Shown: in pieces, positions 1-6,782 of the stretch
How positions within the stretch are numbered: the stretch's first letter is position 1
Layout: the number at the start of each line of letters is the position of its first letter
Assembly (NCBI GenBank): GCA_029821415.1
Contig: JALGTJ010000057.1
Location: 1 to 11,544 of the forward strand
DNA: 11,544 nucleotides
DNA from: Candidatus Zipacnadia bacterium
Lineage (GTDB): Bacteria > Armatimonadota > Zipacnadia > Zipacnadales > Zipacnadaceae
Reading direction: 5' to 3'
Position numbers and translations under genes: made by a program
Notes under the pieces: generated by a model
The model's database searches: none
Seen by the model: the letters and a program-made list of their open reading frames with translations, nothing else
What the model was told of the DNA's origin: nothing

Positions 1-171
1 GCGCAGGGACAGCTCGGTATCACCGGCGGCAGGTTCCGCGAGGTAGTCTGTCCGGTGCTTAGCCGGTGGCGGCCAGGGCGGGCGCTCTGGGAGGAGCTGG
101 GCTTGGCCCGCCAAGTGGAGGACGAAGGGATAGAGGTATTGCTGTGGGCGGCTGCGAGAAGGGGGCTTTAG
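1..171 (+). CDS. 3' end of an unidentified gene (partial)
   Basis: Frame 1 is open from the first base of the window to a TAG stop at 169-171, giving 56 residues with no internal start needed. The peptide is rich in Arg, Leu, Trp and Glu and ends in WAAARRGL. Third codon positions are mostly G or C, as in a real gene of this genome. I do not recognise the family. It precedes the isomerase gene in the same direction with about 205 bases between, so it may be a separate transcription unit. It could also be a chance open frame, since GC-rich DNA often stays open for this length. Confidence 0.4.
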   Translation, partial: AQGQLGITGGRFREVVCPVLSRWRPGRALWEELGLARQVEDEGIEVLLWAAARRGL

Positions 172-376
172 GCAAGCAGCGAAGTTTGACTGGCAATAGA
201 CAGCGTGAGAGACAATAGATGTCTTGGTGAGGGCGAGACGAGGAAGGGCTAAAGCCGATGACAAGGAATGGTAGTAGAAGGCGGGAAAAGCGTGTGCGCT
301 GATTGTAGGTATGGAGAGTGGGGAGATAGCAGCACGAGAGTGGGCGCTTAATTTTGTCGCTTGGGAGGCAAATCAG

Positions 377-1786
377 ATGGATCAGAAAACAACTTTCGGT
401 GTACTGGTCGGCAACAGAGGGTTCTTTCCCAGTCATCTCATTGAATCGGGGCGTAAAGAGATATTACAGAAGCTGGAGGAGGCTGGATTCGGAGCAGTGG
501 TGCTGGATACAAGTGCCACGCCGTACGGTTCGGTAGAGAGCTTGAGTGATGCCAAGAAGTGTGCGGCTTTTTTCCAGGAGCACGCTGAAGAGATCGATGG
601 CATATTGGTGACCTTGCCCAACTTTGGCGACGAGCGGGCGGTCGCGGAGACAATCCGCCGGGCCGGACTTGATGTGCCGGTTTTAATACATGCGTTCCCG
701 GACGAAATCGGCAAGATGTCGCAAGCTGACCGCCGCGATAGCTTCTGCGGGAAGATGTCAGTGTGTAATAACCTGACGCAATACGGCGCCAAATACTCAC
801 TGACCACGAGGCACACGGAAGCAGTAGGCAGCGAGGAGTTTGCGGCGGACCTGGAATGGTTTGGCGCGGTGTGCCGCACTGTTGGAGGCTTAAGGGGAGC
901 ACGCCTGGGAGCGATCGGAGCGCGGGTTGCGCCCTTCAAGACGGTGCGGTTCAGCGAGAAGATACTGGAGGCTGCGGGTATCGCAGTGGAGGTGGTTGAC
1001 CTGAGCGATATTCTGGGGCGAGTGGACAGACTCGATGATGAAGCACAGGAAGTGCAGGACCAGCTTGGCGAAGTGCGCAGTTATGTGCGGCTGGAAGGGG
1101 TTCCTGAACAGGCCTTGGCCAAAATGGCCAAGCTCCGCCTGGTGATTGACCAGTGGGTTGTGGAGAACGAAATTGATGCCTTTGCCTTCCAGTGCTGGGA
1201 TGCTATCGAGAAATATCTGGGAATTGTGCCCTGCGCGGTGATGAGTATGTTCAGCCAGAAGTTGATACCCGCGGCCTGTGAGGTGGATGTCACTGGGGCG
1301 GTAGGTATGTATGCTATGGCCCTGGCCTCCGGGCAGCCCAGCGCACTGTTGGACTGGAACAACAACTACGGGGATGACCCCAACAAGTGTGTCCTGTTCC
1401 ATTGCAGCAACCTGCCCAAGGATGTATTTAGCGAGGTGTCTATGAGCCAGCACGCCATCCTTGCCGACAGTGTCGGCGCGGAGAATGCCTGGGGCGTCTG
1501 CGTCGGGCAGATTAAGCCGGGGCCGTTCACTTACACGCGCGTGTCCACCGATGATGTGGCTGGGGTGATGCGGGCCTATACTGGCGAGGGCCAGATCACT
1601 GATGACCCGCTGGAAACCTTCGGTGGATACGGAGTGGCAGAAATTCCTAATCTGCAGGTTCTGCTAAATTATATCTGCACCAACGGCTGGGAGCACCACG
1701 TCGCCATCAACCGGTCGCAGGTGGCCGACGCCATATATGAGGCAATGGACAATTACTTGGAGTGGGATGTCTATTACCACCAATAG
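377..1786 (+). CDS. L-fucose/L-arabinose isomerase family protein
   Basis: A 469-residue cytoplasmic protein of the FucI/AraA fold, which interconverts aldoses and ketoses (or sulfo-sugars in some relatives) using a divalent metal. An upstream in-frame ATG at 311 exists, but the ATG at 377 is preceded by GGGAGG at good spacing and gives the typical family N-terminus MDQKTTFGVLVGNRGFFP. The candidate metal ligands lie where the family has them: Glu302 in CEVDVTGA, Asp326 in LLDWNNNY, and His342 in LFHCSNLP. A His pair (His440-441, GWEHHVAI) sits near the C-terminus. Length is close to the family's shorter members (about 450-500 residues). No kinase, aldolase or transporter lies beside it, so the substrate cannot be assigned. 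It converges on the dGTPase gene with only 13 bases between stops. Family assignment is firm; substrate is unknown. Confidence 0.85.
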   Translation: MDQKTTFGVLVGNRGFFPSHLIESGRKEILQKLEEAGFGAVVLDTSATPYGSVESLSDAKKCAAFFQEHAEEIDGILVTLPNFGDERAVAETIRRAGLDVPVLIHAFPDEIGKMSQADRRDSFCGKMSVCNNLTQYGAKYSLTTRHTEAVGSEEFAADLEWFGAVCRTVGGLRGARLGAIGARVAPFKTVRFSEKILEAAGIAVEVVDLSDILGRVDRLDDEAQEVQDQLGEVRSYVRLEGVPEQALAKMAKLRLVIDQWVVENEIDAFAFQCWDAIEKYLGIVPCAVMSMFSQKLIPAACEVDVTGAVGMYAMALASGQPSALLDWNNNYGDDPNKCVLFHCSNLPKDVFSEVSMSQHAILADSVGAENAWGVCVGQIKPGPFTYTRVSTDDVAGVMRAYTGEGQITDDPLETFGGYGVAEIPNLQVLLNYICTNGWEHHVAINRSQVADAIYEAMDNYLEWDVYYHQ

Positions 1787-1799
1787 ACGCTGCGGTGCG

Positions 1800-2864
1800 T
1801 TATAGTTGTTCAAATGAGGGGAAGCCGGCAGGCAGGAAGTGCTGCAGGTAGCGGCTGCGGGCGAAGCGGTCAGTCATACCGGCGATGTAATCGCACACCT
1901 GGCGGGCGCGCTTCTTGGGGTCAGGGGGGGGTGCGCTGTTGATCTCGGTGAAGGCGTGATCGTCTTCCATATAGAGGTCAAATAAACTATGCATAATGCC
2001 TGCGACCTTGTCAGTCTCCTCACGTAGACGTGGCGATTGGTATACCTGCTCCAGCAAGAAATCCTTGAGAGCATCGGCCGCCTGTAAAACTCTGCCGCTC
2101 ATAGAAATGCGCGGCTGGTCCAGGCTGTGCTCTATAAGGTCACGCACCAGAGTGCCCACCCGCTGGCTGTGACGCTGTCCTAACACGTCGGTGACTGCTG
2201 CTGGCACTTGGCGGGCAGGCAGAAAGCCGGTGCGCAGGCAGTCGTCGAGATCGTGAGTAAGATAGGCAATGCGATCAGCCACCCTGACCACCATCGCCTC
2301 CATAGTGGGCGGTGTCGTTTCCGCCAGATCTATTTGCAAGTCTTTCATTGACTTGCTGTGGGCGACGATGCCCTCGCGGGTCTCCCGGGAAAGATTAAGA
2401 CCTTTCCCGTCTCTTTCCAGCACATCTACCACGCGGAGGCTATGCTCATGGTGAGCGAAGTGAGCCTGCGGGTCATAACTGCGGTATACCTCATCCAGGC
2501 TGGCTTCGCCAGCATGCCCGAAGGGCGTATGACCAACGTCATGGGCCAGTGCAATTGCCTCAGTTAGGTCCTCGTTCAGACGCAGAGCCTTAGCGATAGT
2601 GCGGGCAATCTGGGCAACTTCCAAAGTGTGGGAGAGCCGTGTGCGGAGATGGTCCTCACGCGGTGATATGAAGACCTGCGTTTTTTGAGCTAGACGGCGG
2701 AAGGCCCGGCACAAATGAACAATGCGGTCGCGGTCGCGCTGAAAGATAGTGCGGACGGGGCAAGGTGGCTCTGGGCGGGCTCGGCCCGCTGAGGCGGCGC
2801 TCAGAGTTGCATATTGGCTCAGATACTCAGATTCGCGCTGTTCAATCTGTTGGCGAATAGTCAT
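1800..2864 (-). CDS. dgt: dGTPase-family HD-domain triphosphohydrolase
   Basis: A 354-residue cytoplasmic HD-domain protein of the deoxyguanosinetriphosphate triphosphohydrolase-like family, which cleaves dNTPs to deoxynucleoside and triphosphate. Visible hallmarks are RDRDRIVHLCRAFRRLAQKTQVF (residues about 43-65), RTRLSHTLEVAQIAR with His79, the HD pair His108-Asp109 in LAHDVGHTPFGHAGE, the FAHHEHSLRVVD segment near 136-147, and VADRIAYLTHDLDD with Asp197. These are the expected metal-binding and catalytic positions. The frame stays open upstream to a TTG at 3017, but the extra 51 residues do not resemble the family. MTIRQQIEQRE at 2864 is the usual beginning. No Shine-Dalgarno is evident before this ATG. 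Exact nucleotide specificity cannot be read from sequence. Confidence 0.87.
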   Translation of the reverse strand: MTIRQQIEQRESEYLSQYATLSAASAGRARPEPPCPVRTIFQRDRDRIVHLCRAFRRLAQKTQVFISPREDHLRTRLSHTLEVAQIARTIAKALRLNEDLTEAIALAHDVGHTPFGHAGEASLDEVYRSYDPQAHFAHHEHSLRVVDVLERDGKGLNLSRETREGIVAHSKSMKDLQIDLAETTPPTMEAMVVRVADRIAYLTHDLDDCLRTGFLPARQVPAAVTDVLGQRHSQRVGTLVRDLIEHSLDQPRISMSGRVLQAADALKDFLLEQVYQSPRLREETDKVAGIMHSLFDLYMEDDHAFTEINSAPPPDPKKRARQVCDYIAGMTDRFARSRYLQHFLPAGFPSFEQL

Positions 2865-2874
2865 AGCCAAGTTA

Positions 2875-2880
2875 ATTATA
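2875..2880 (-). promoter_or_regulatory. Candidate -10 box of the dGTPase gene
   Basis: On the minus strand an exact TATAAT lies 10 bases before the ATG at 2864. A start about seven bases downstream would leave a leader of only a few bases, so the transcript would be nearly leaderless. This agrees with the absence of a Shine-Dalgarno. The -35 is poor (TTACAA at an 18-base spacer), so this is a weak call. Confidence 0.3.
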
Positions 2881-3020
2881 TCACGAAAAGCAAGATGATT
2901 GTAAGAACGAAAGTTGCAGGATGAAGCGGGGAAGGGATTCCGGTTGCCTGCGGGAACGTAGTTCCGAGCACGGATGGCGGGCATAAAGCCGGTAGAGAGC
3001 CGTTGAGGCTCCGCCAATTG

Positions 3021-3034
3021 CTGACTTTAGTCAG
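3021..3034. promoter_or_regulatory. Perfect inverted repeat between divergent genes
   Basis: CTGACT and AGTCAG are separated by TT, forming a 14-base palindrome in the divergent region between the dGTPase gene and the polysaccharide export gene. Its position would suit an operator for the export gene. No regulator is known for it and a short palindrome can arise by chance. Confidence 0.25.
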
Positions 3035-3119
3035 GTAGTTCACCCGCCTTGCATATTCTGAACACCGCCCCAGTTGCTGGAATTGGCTAGGGCGGGGTGC
3101 CGGAGGTAGAAGACGAGTT

Positions 3120-5588
3120 ATGGGTACAATGTTGCGGAAACTCAATGGGGCAATGGCGTGTGTAGTATTGCTGGGATTGCTGATATGGGCAGCGGGGGCA
3201 ACCAGCTGCTGGGCGGCAGGGGCGGTTGCGTCAGAACAACAGCCAGCGCAAGGAGCAACTGAGGAGTCATCGGGCGGGCAGGGGGCAAAAGCGGAGGTGC
3301 CGCCTGTGGCTACTAGCACGGAGCTCCAGGCGCTGCCCTCACCAGAGCAGGGGCAGCCTGCCCAATTCCTGCAGTGGCGGCGAGCTGAAGAGAATTGGCA
3401 ATTACCTGAGGATATGCGCATGGAGAACCTCGAGCGATTCGGCGCGGCACTGTTCACTGGTACTGGCGGCGAGGAACCCCGCACTCTCAATATGCCGATC
3501 TCGCCGCAGTATGTCCTGGGACCTGGTGACGAGCTTGCGGTGCGCACCTGGGGCGAGGGGATCGAGCACCTCAACACCACGGTACTTGTCTCGGCCAAGG
3601 GCACTATATATCTGCCGCTGGCCGGTGAGATAGAAGTTGCCGGACAATCCCTCGGAGCCGCCGGGGATATGATTGCGGCGAAGCTGGGTCAGTTTTATGT
3701 TGATAGCCAAACAACGGTAACGATTAGTGAGCCGCGGATGGTCACGGTTTATGTCACCGGCGACGTGGCCAGACCGGGGCGCTATGGATTGAACGGGACA
3801 GCGAGCGTACTGACAGCTCTGTATGTGGCGGGTGGACCGAGCGACGCAGGCTCGTTCCGTGATGTTCGTCTGATAAAGCCCCATCGGAGTCCCATTAAAA
3901 TCGACCTGTATCCTTATCTGCTTAAGGGCAAACCGCTCAATGACCCCCTGCTGGAGAATGGCGACACCATCTTTGTCAGCAAAGTCGGTGACGAGATTGG
4001 CGTGGCGGGTGAGGTCCGCCGGCCGCGTCGCTATGAGATAACCGGGCCAATCACCTGTCAGCAAGCAATAGAGCTGGCCGGTGGCCCGTCTCCGGACGGG
4101 TCACTGAGAGATGTTACGGTCTGGCGGGTTGTCAATCATCGCCGCCAGGAAGTGGTGAGTCTGGACCTGACTCGGCCTGCTGGTAGCCCGGGTAGTGGTG
4201 GCTCCGGCATTAGGCTGCAGGCTGGCGATGTAGTGGTAGTCGAGCCCATAGATAAGATGCCGAAAAACGCGGCGCGCATTACTGGAGCCGTGCGTCGGCC
4301 GGGCATTTATGAGGTAGCACCGCAGATGACAGTGGGCGATCTTATTTCGCTAGCCGGAGGGTTGGATGAGGGAGCCTACCTGGGGTATGGGGAGGTTCGC
4401 CGGCTTGACCAATACAGCCAGCATCACTACGAGAGCTTCCCGGTCCAGAGCGCTCTGGACGCCCCCGCAGATTCATTGCCTGTGGTTCCTTACGATGCCG
4501 TTCGCATCTTCTACCGCCACGAAATCACCCCGATCACCTATGTCCAGGCTGACGGCCCGGTGCAAAAACCGGGACAATACCAGTGGTCGGCCGATATGCG
4601 TATCAAAGACCTGATTATGCAGAGTGGCGGGGTAACCGAGGAAGCCTACCTGGCGGAAGCCGCACTGCTGCGTCTGCAGCCCGATGGCCGGCGGCATATG
4701 TTGAAAATCAACCTGCAGGAAGCGCTCGCGGGTGATTCGTCTAGCAATATTAAGCTCCAACCAGGAGATATTTTGCGAGTAGCTTCTCGCCGCCCCCCTG
4801 CTAAGGTCCACATTGCTGGTTTTGTGCATGAGCCTGGTGACTATGATTGCTTTGCGGGGATGAAAGTCAGTGACTTAATCCTGGCGGCCCAGGGGGTGGC
4901 CCCGGGAGCGAGCAGTACGCTGGAGTATGCCCAGGGGCGGCAAGTCGGCCCAGCCACGGTGCACCGCTTAAAGCTTGAAATTAAGAGTGAAGGGCAAATC
5001 ACCGTAGAGCCTGATATGGTGCTGGGCAGTGACGATATGGTTACAGTACTAGGCCGCGGCGACTTCAAGCAGCAACCGGCGGTGGTCCAGGTCACGGGCC
5101 AAGTGCAGAACCCGGGTGCATATGTGTTGCGAGGCGATGTAGATCAACAGGAGACGGTATATGACTTGCTGCAAAGAGCCGGGCCTCTGCTGGAGGATGC
5201 TGATCCGAATGGCATTGTGCTCTACCGCCCTAGCGAGCAAGCTCTGGCCAAGGGCCAGCGGCAAAACCTGGAACAGATTGTGGCTATGTATAATCGCGAG
5301 GCAACCGGCTATATGCTACAGGGGGAAGCGGATGCGCAGCGTAGGGTGCTCGCTGAGCAGGTGGGCTCCAATGTGGGTCAGCTTCTGACGGGTGGAGGCG
5401 GGACAGCTTTGGTAATTCCACCTCGTCACCTCAGTCTTTCTGCGTGGGTAAGCTCACGGAAAAGAAGCAGATGTTTTGGTGCAGAGCGGCGATACTATTG
5501 TTGTGCCCAAGCTTCACAATACTGTCGCAGTACTGGGGGCGGTTATCCGACCGGGCAAGGTGCCCTACCGGCAGGCGGCAAATGTTGA
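3120..5588 (+). CDS. Wza-type polysaccharide export protein with repeated SLBB domains, frameshifted near its 3' end
   Basis: A secreted or outer-membrane polysaccharide export protein. Start ATG 3120 has GGAGG at 3102-3106, a longish spacing of 13 bases. Residues 1-38 are a signal peptide with a hydrophobic core (CVVLLGLLIWAAG); ATSC at 27-30 is a weak lipobox, and AVA at 35-37 could be a signal peptidase I site. A Poly_export domain begins at YVLGPGDELAVRTWGEG (131-147). Six SLBB repeats follow, each opening with a motif like VTGDVARPGRY: near 208, 292, 384, 472, 561 and 654. True coding ends around residue 771 (PPRHLS). The remaining residues to 5588 are frameshifted and Arg/Cys-rich, and the real C-terminus continues in another frame. 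In the family this protein forms the channel that carries capsule or exopolysaccharide across the outer membrane. The neighbouring sugar-transferase remnant supports this. Confidence 0.85.
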   Translation: MGTMLRKLNGAMACVVLLGLLIWAAGATSCWAAGAVASEQQPAQGATEESSGGQGAKAEVPPVATSTELQALPSPEQGQPAQFLQWRRAEENWQLPEDMRMENLERFGAALFTGTGGEEPRTLNMPISPQYVLGPGDELAVRTWGEGIEHLNTTVLVSAKGTIYLPLAGEIEVAGQSLGAAGDMIAAKLGQFYVDSQTTVTISEPRMVTVYVTGDVARPGRYGLNGTASVLTALYVAGGPSDAGSFRDVRLIKPHRSPIKIDLYPYLLKGKPLNDPLLENGDTIFVSKVGDEIGVAGEVRRPRRYEITGPITCQQAIELAGGPSPDGSLRDVTVWRVVNHRRQEVVSLDLTRPAGSPGSGGSGIRLQAGDVVVVEPIDKMPKNAARITGAVRRPGIYEVAPQMTVGDLISLAGGLDEGAYLGYGEVRRLDQYSQHHYESFPVQSALDAPADSLPVVPYDAVRIFYRHEITPITYVQADGPVQKPGQYQWSADMRIKDLIMQSGGVTEEAYLAEAALLRLQPDGRRHMLKINLQEALAGDSSSNIKLQPGDILRVASRRPPAKVHIAGFVHEPGDYDCFAGMKVSDLILAAQGVAPGASSTLEYAQGRQVGPATVHRLKLEIKSEGQITVEPDMVLGSDDMVTVLGRGDFKQQPAVVQVTGQVQNPGAYVLRGDVDQQETVYDLLQRAGPLLEDADPNGIVLYRPSEQALAKGQRQNLEQIVAMYNREATGYMLQGEADAQRRVLAEQVGSNVGQLLTGGGGTALVIPPRHLSLSAWVSSRKRSRCFGAERRYYCCAQASQYCRSTGGGYPTGQGALPAGGKC

Positions 5589-5823
5589 TTACTACATAGA
5601 TATGGTGGGGGGGACTGCCAATGATGCTGCTGCCGGCCACGCAGTTGTGGTGCGGGCTAATGGCGCAGCGCACCGCCGCAACCAAATCAAAGAAATTAGA
5701 CCGGGCGACGTGATCATTGTGCCTTCTGACTATATGGTGAAAACGGTTCGTACCGATACTACCTTCCAGTTGATTCTCAAAACCCTGGGCAGCCTGGCAG
5801 CCACATTTTTGGTGTTTGGATAG
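5476..5823 (+). pseudogene. C-terminal fragment of the same SLBB export protein
   Basis: This frame carries the missing end of the upstream export protein: VLVQSGDTIVVPKL, then a seventh SLBB repeat (VAVLGAVIRPGKVPYRQ), a second GDVIIVPSDYMV strand, and a C-terminal hydrophobic helix (LILKTLGSLAATFLVFG). The apparent TTG start at 5476 has no ribosome binding site and is not a genuine start. The homologous frame begins a few codons earlier (DVLVQSG from 5470). The bridging segment VGKLTEKKQ is in the third frame. Two one-base losses, one near 5436-5440 and one near 5468-5472, would account for the break. Restored, the protein would have about 900 residues. Confidence 0.75.
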
Positions 5824-5862
5824 GCACTGCCAGTCTTGTTACAATTGCACCAATGAATTGCG

Positions 5863-6339
5863 GTGACTGAAGTGCAGCAAGAATATCGCATCGCAACTCA
5901 GCATGCCGAACCCTCACTTGATTATACCCCTGCTAATGACGCAGGGGACGCCGCTGCAGATAGCGGGGGAGTCATCGCGGAAGGCTTCTGTCGGGCGCCG
6001 GCCAGCATGTATAATCGCTATGGCAAGCGCGTAATAGAAGCTGCTATTGTGGTTTTGCTACTTCCGGTGGCTGTGGTGCTGATTGCAGCCTGTGCCTTGC
6101 TCATAAAGATACTCAGCCCGGGGCCGGTGTTTTATTGGCAGGAACGGGTGGGTCAAGGCGGCAAGCCTTTTGGGCTGCTCAAATTGCCTCCGATGATGCC
6201 CGATGCTGAAGACACCACGGGGCCGGTATGGGCTGCCGAAGCCGATTCCCGTGTTACCGGGATAGGCCGGCTGCTACGCAGAACGGAGATACTCCGCCGC
6301 ACCCTCACCGTCGTCATTCGCGGCACTGGTGCCAGATAA
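5863..6339 (+). pseudogene. Truncated sugar-phosphate transferase (polyprenyl glycosylphosphotransferase)
   Basis: The N-terminal half of a bacterial sugar transferase of the WcaJ/WbaP type, which loads the first sugar phosphate onto undecaprenyl phosphate at the inner membrane. MYNRYGKRVIEAA at 6007 is the usual family start, followed by one membrane helix (VVLLLPVAVVLIAACALLIKI), then SPGPVFYWQERVGQGGKPF and DAEDTTGPVWA..D.RVTGIGRLLRRT, all family-typical. The normally invariant KFRTM is KLPPM. After LLRRT the expected catalytic DELPQ motif and the LVGPRP block are absent. Bases resembling the lost coding (VVIRG, then LVP in another frame) persist to about 6340, which indicates decay by small deletions. 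The GTG start at 5863 has no clear Shine-Dalgarno. It cannot encode an active enzyme as it stands. Confidence 0.75.
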
Positions 6340-6413
6340 TCGAATGCCCCTTGAAGAAAATGGCATTTCGTGGTTGCGCAGATGGGCTTTAGGTGGCCTT
6401 GTGGGCAGCATTG

Positions 6414-6441
6414 AGTTAACATAATATAACTTATACGAACA
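6414..6441 (-). other. dif: dif-like XerC/XerD recombination site
   Basis: Read on the minus strand, three blocks line up with a 28-bp dif site. The XerC arm is TGTTCGTATAA, the central region GTTATA (6 bases), and the XerD arm TTATGTTAACT. The XerD arm agrees fully with the Firmicutes form TTATGTWAACT and at 9 of 11 positions with E. coli TTATGTTAAAT. The XerC arm agrees at 8 of 11 positions with E. coli GGTGCGCATAA. The two 11-base arms and 6-base spacer are exactly the expected geometry. dif is where XerCD resolves chromosome dimers at the replication terminus, activated by FtsK. Flanking genes mostly point towards it, as expected. It could instead be a dif-like attachment site used by an integrating element. 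Confidence 0.7.
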
Positions 6442-6447
6442 TACAAA

Positions 6448-6469
6448 GATGCTGTGAACAAGTAGCATC
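6448..6469 (-). terminator. Possible weak terminator beside dif
   Basis: GATGCT and AGCATC form a 6-base-pair stem with a 10-base loop. Read on the minus strand the stem is followed by TTTGTATGTT, which is T-rich but broken. It could end transcripts coming from rpoN, whose stop is about 310 bases upstream in that direction. The stem is short and the tract imperfect. Confidence 0.25.
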
Positions 6470-6782
6470 GCAGCAGGCCTTCTTACACGACCTTGGGGCT
6501 TTCCTCTACCTCGCGGGGGCTACCCAGGTAAGTGATAATAGGAAGTGGGAGGATGTGGGGAGAAGCTGGCAGGGACTTCGGCGCCAGTGGCGAATGGTCA
6601 ATTCAGGCCAACGGGCGGACTGGCACCACTGGTTGGCGGATGGGTTCTGCGCAGTATCCGCTTCCCAGAGGGCCGCCTCCCTTCCGGGGTGCACTGAAAC
6701 TTCTGATGGTCGTAGATGAGAGCGCTATTATAAAAGAGCTCACCCTTACCTGTGGCAGAGATGACGTAGCGGCTGAATGCAT

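Larger units (their letters stand above)
6340..6782. other. Gene-free region containing a dif-like site
   Basis: I find no credible gene in these 443 bases. Open frames crossing it (for example 6532-6921 on + and 6598-6792 on -) have no ribosome binding site, resemble nothing I know, and one runs into rpoN antisense. The stretch around 6411-6450 is clearly richer in A and T than its surroundings and holds the dif-like site. The first part (6341-6370) includes an imperfect hairpin of GAATGCC with GGCATTTC, just after the broken sugar transferase. Confidence 0.55.

Noticed and set aside
59..436. 125-residue open frame on the minus strand
   Set aside because: It is antisense to the 5' part of the isomerase and to the partial + frame, is Pro/Ser/Leu-rich and has no ribosome binding site.
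890..1453. 187-residue minus-strand frame inside the isomerase
   Set aside because: It is a shadow of the isomerase gene, which has clear family motifs on the other strand.
2865..3017. 51-residue N-terminal extension of the dGTPase from a TTG
   Set aside because: It does not resemble the family, has no ribosome binding site and contains the likely -10 box; the family N-terminus fits ATG 2864.
6425..6441. Similarity of ATAACTTATACGAA to a loxP arm
   Set aside because: The full 13-8-13 loxP layout is absent, while the dif layout fits both arms and the spacer.
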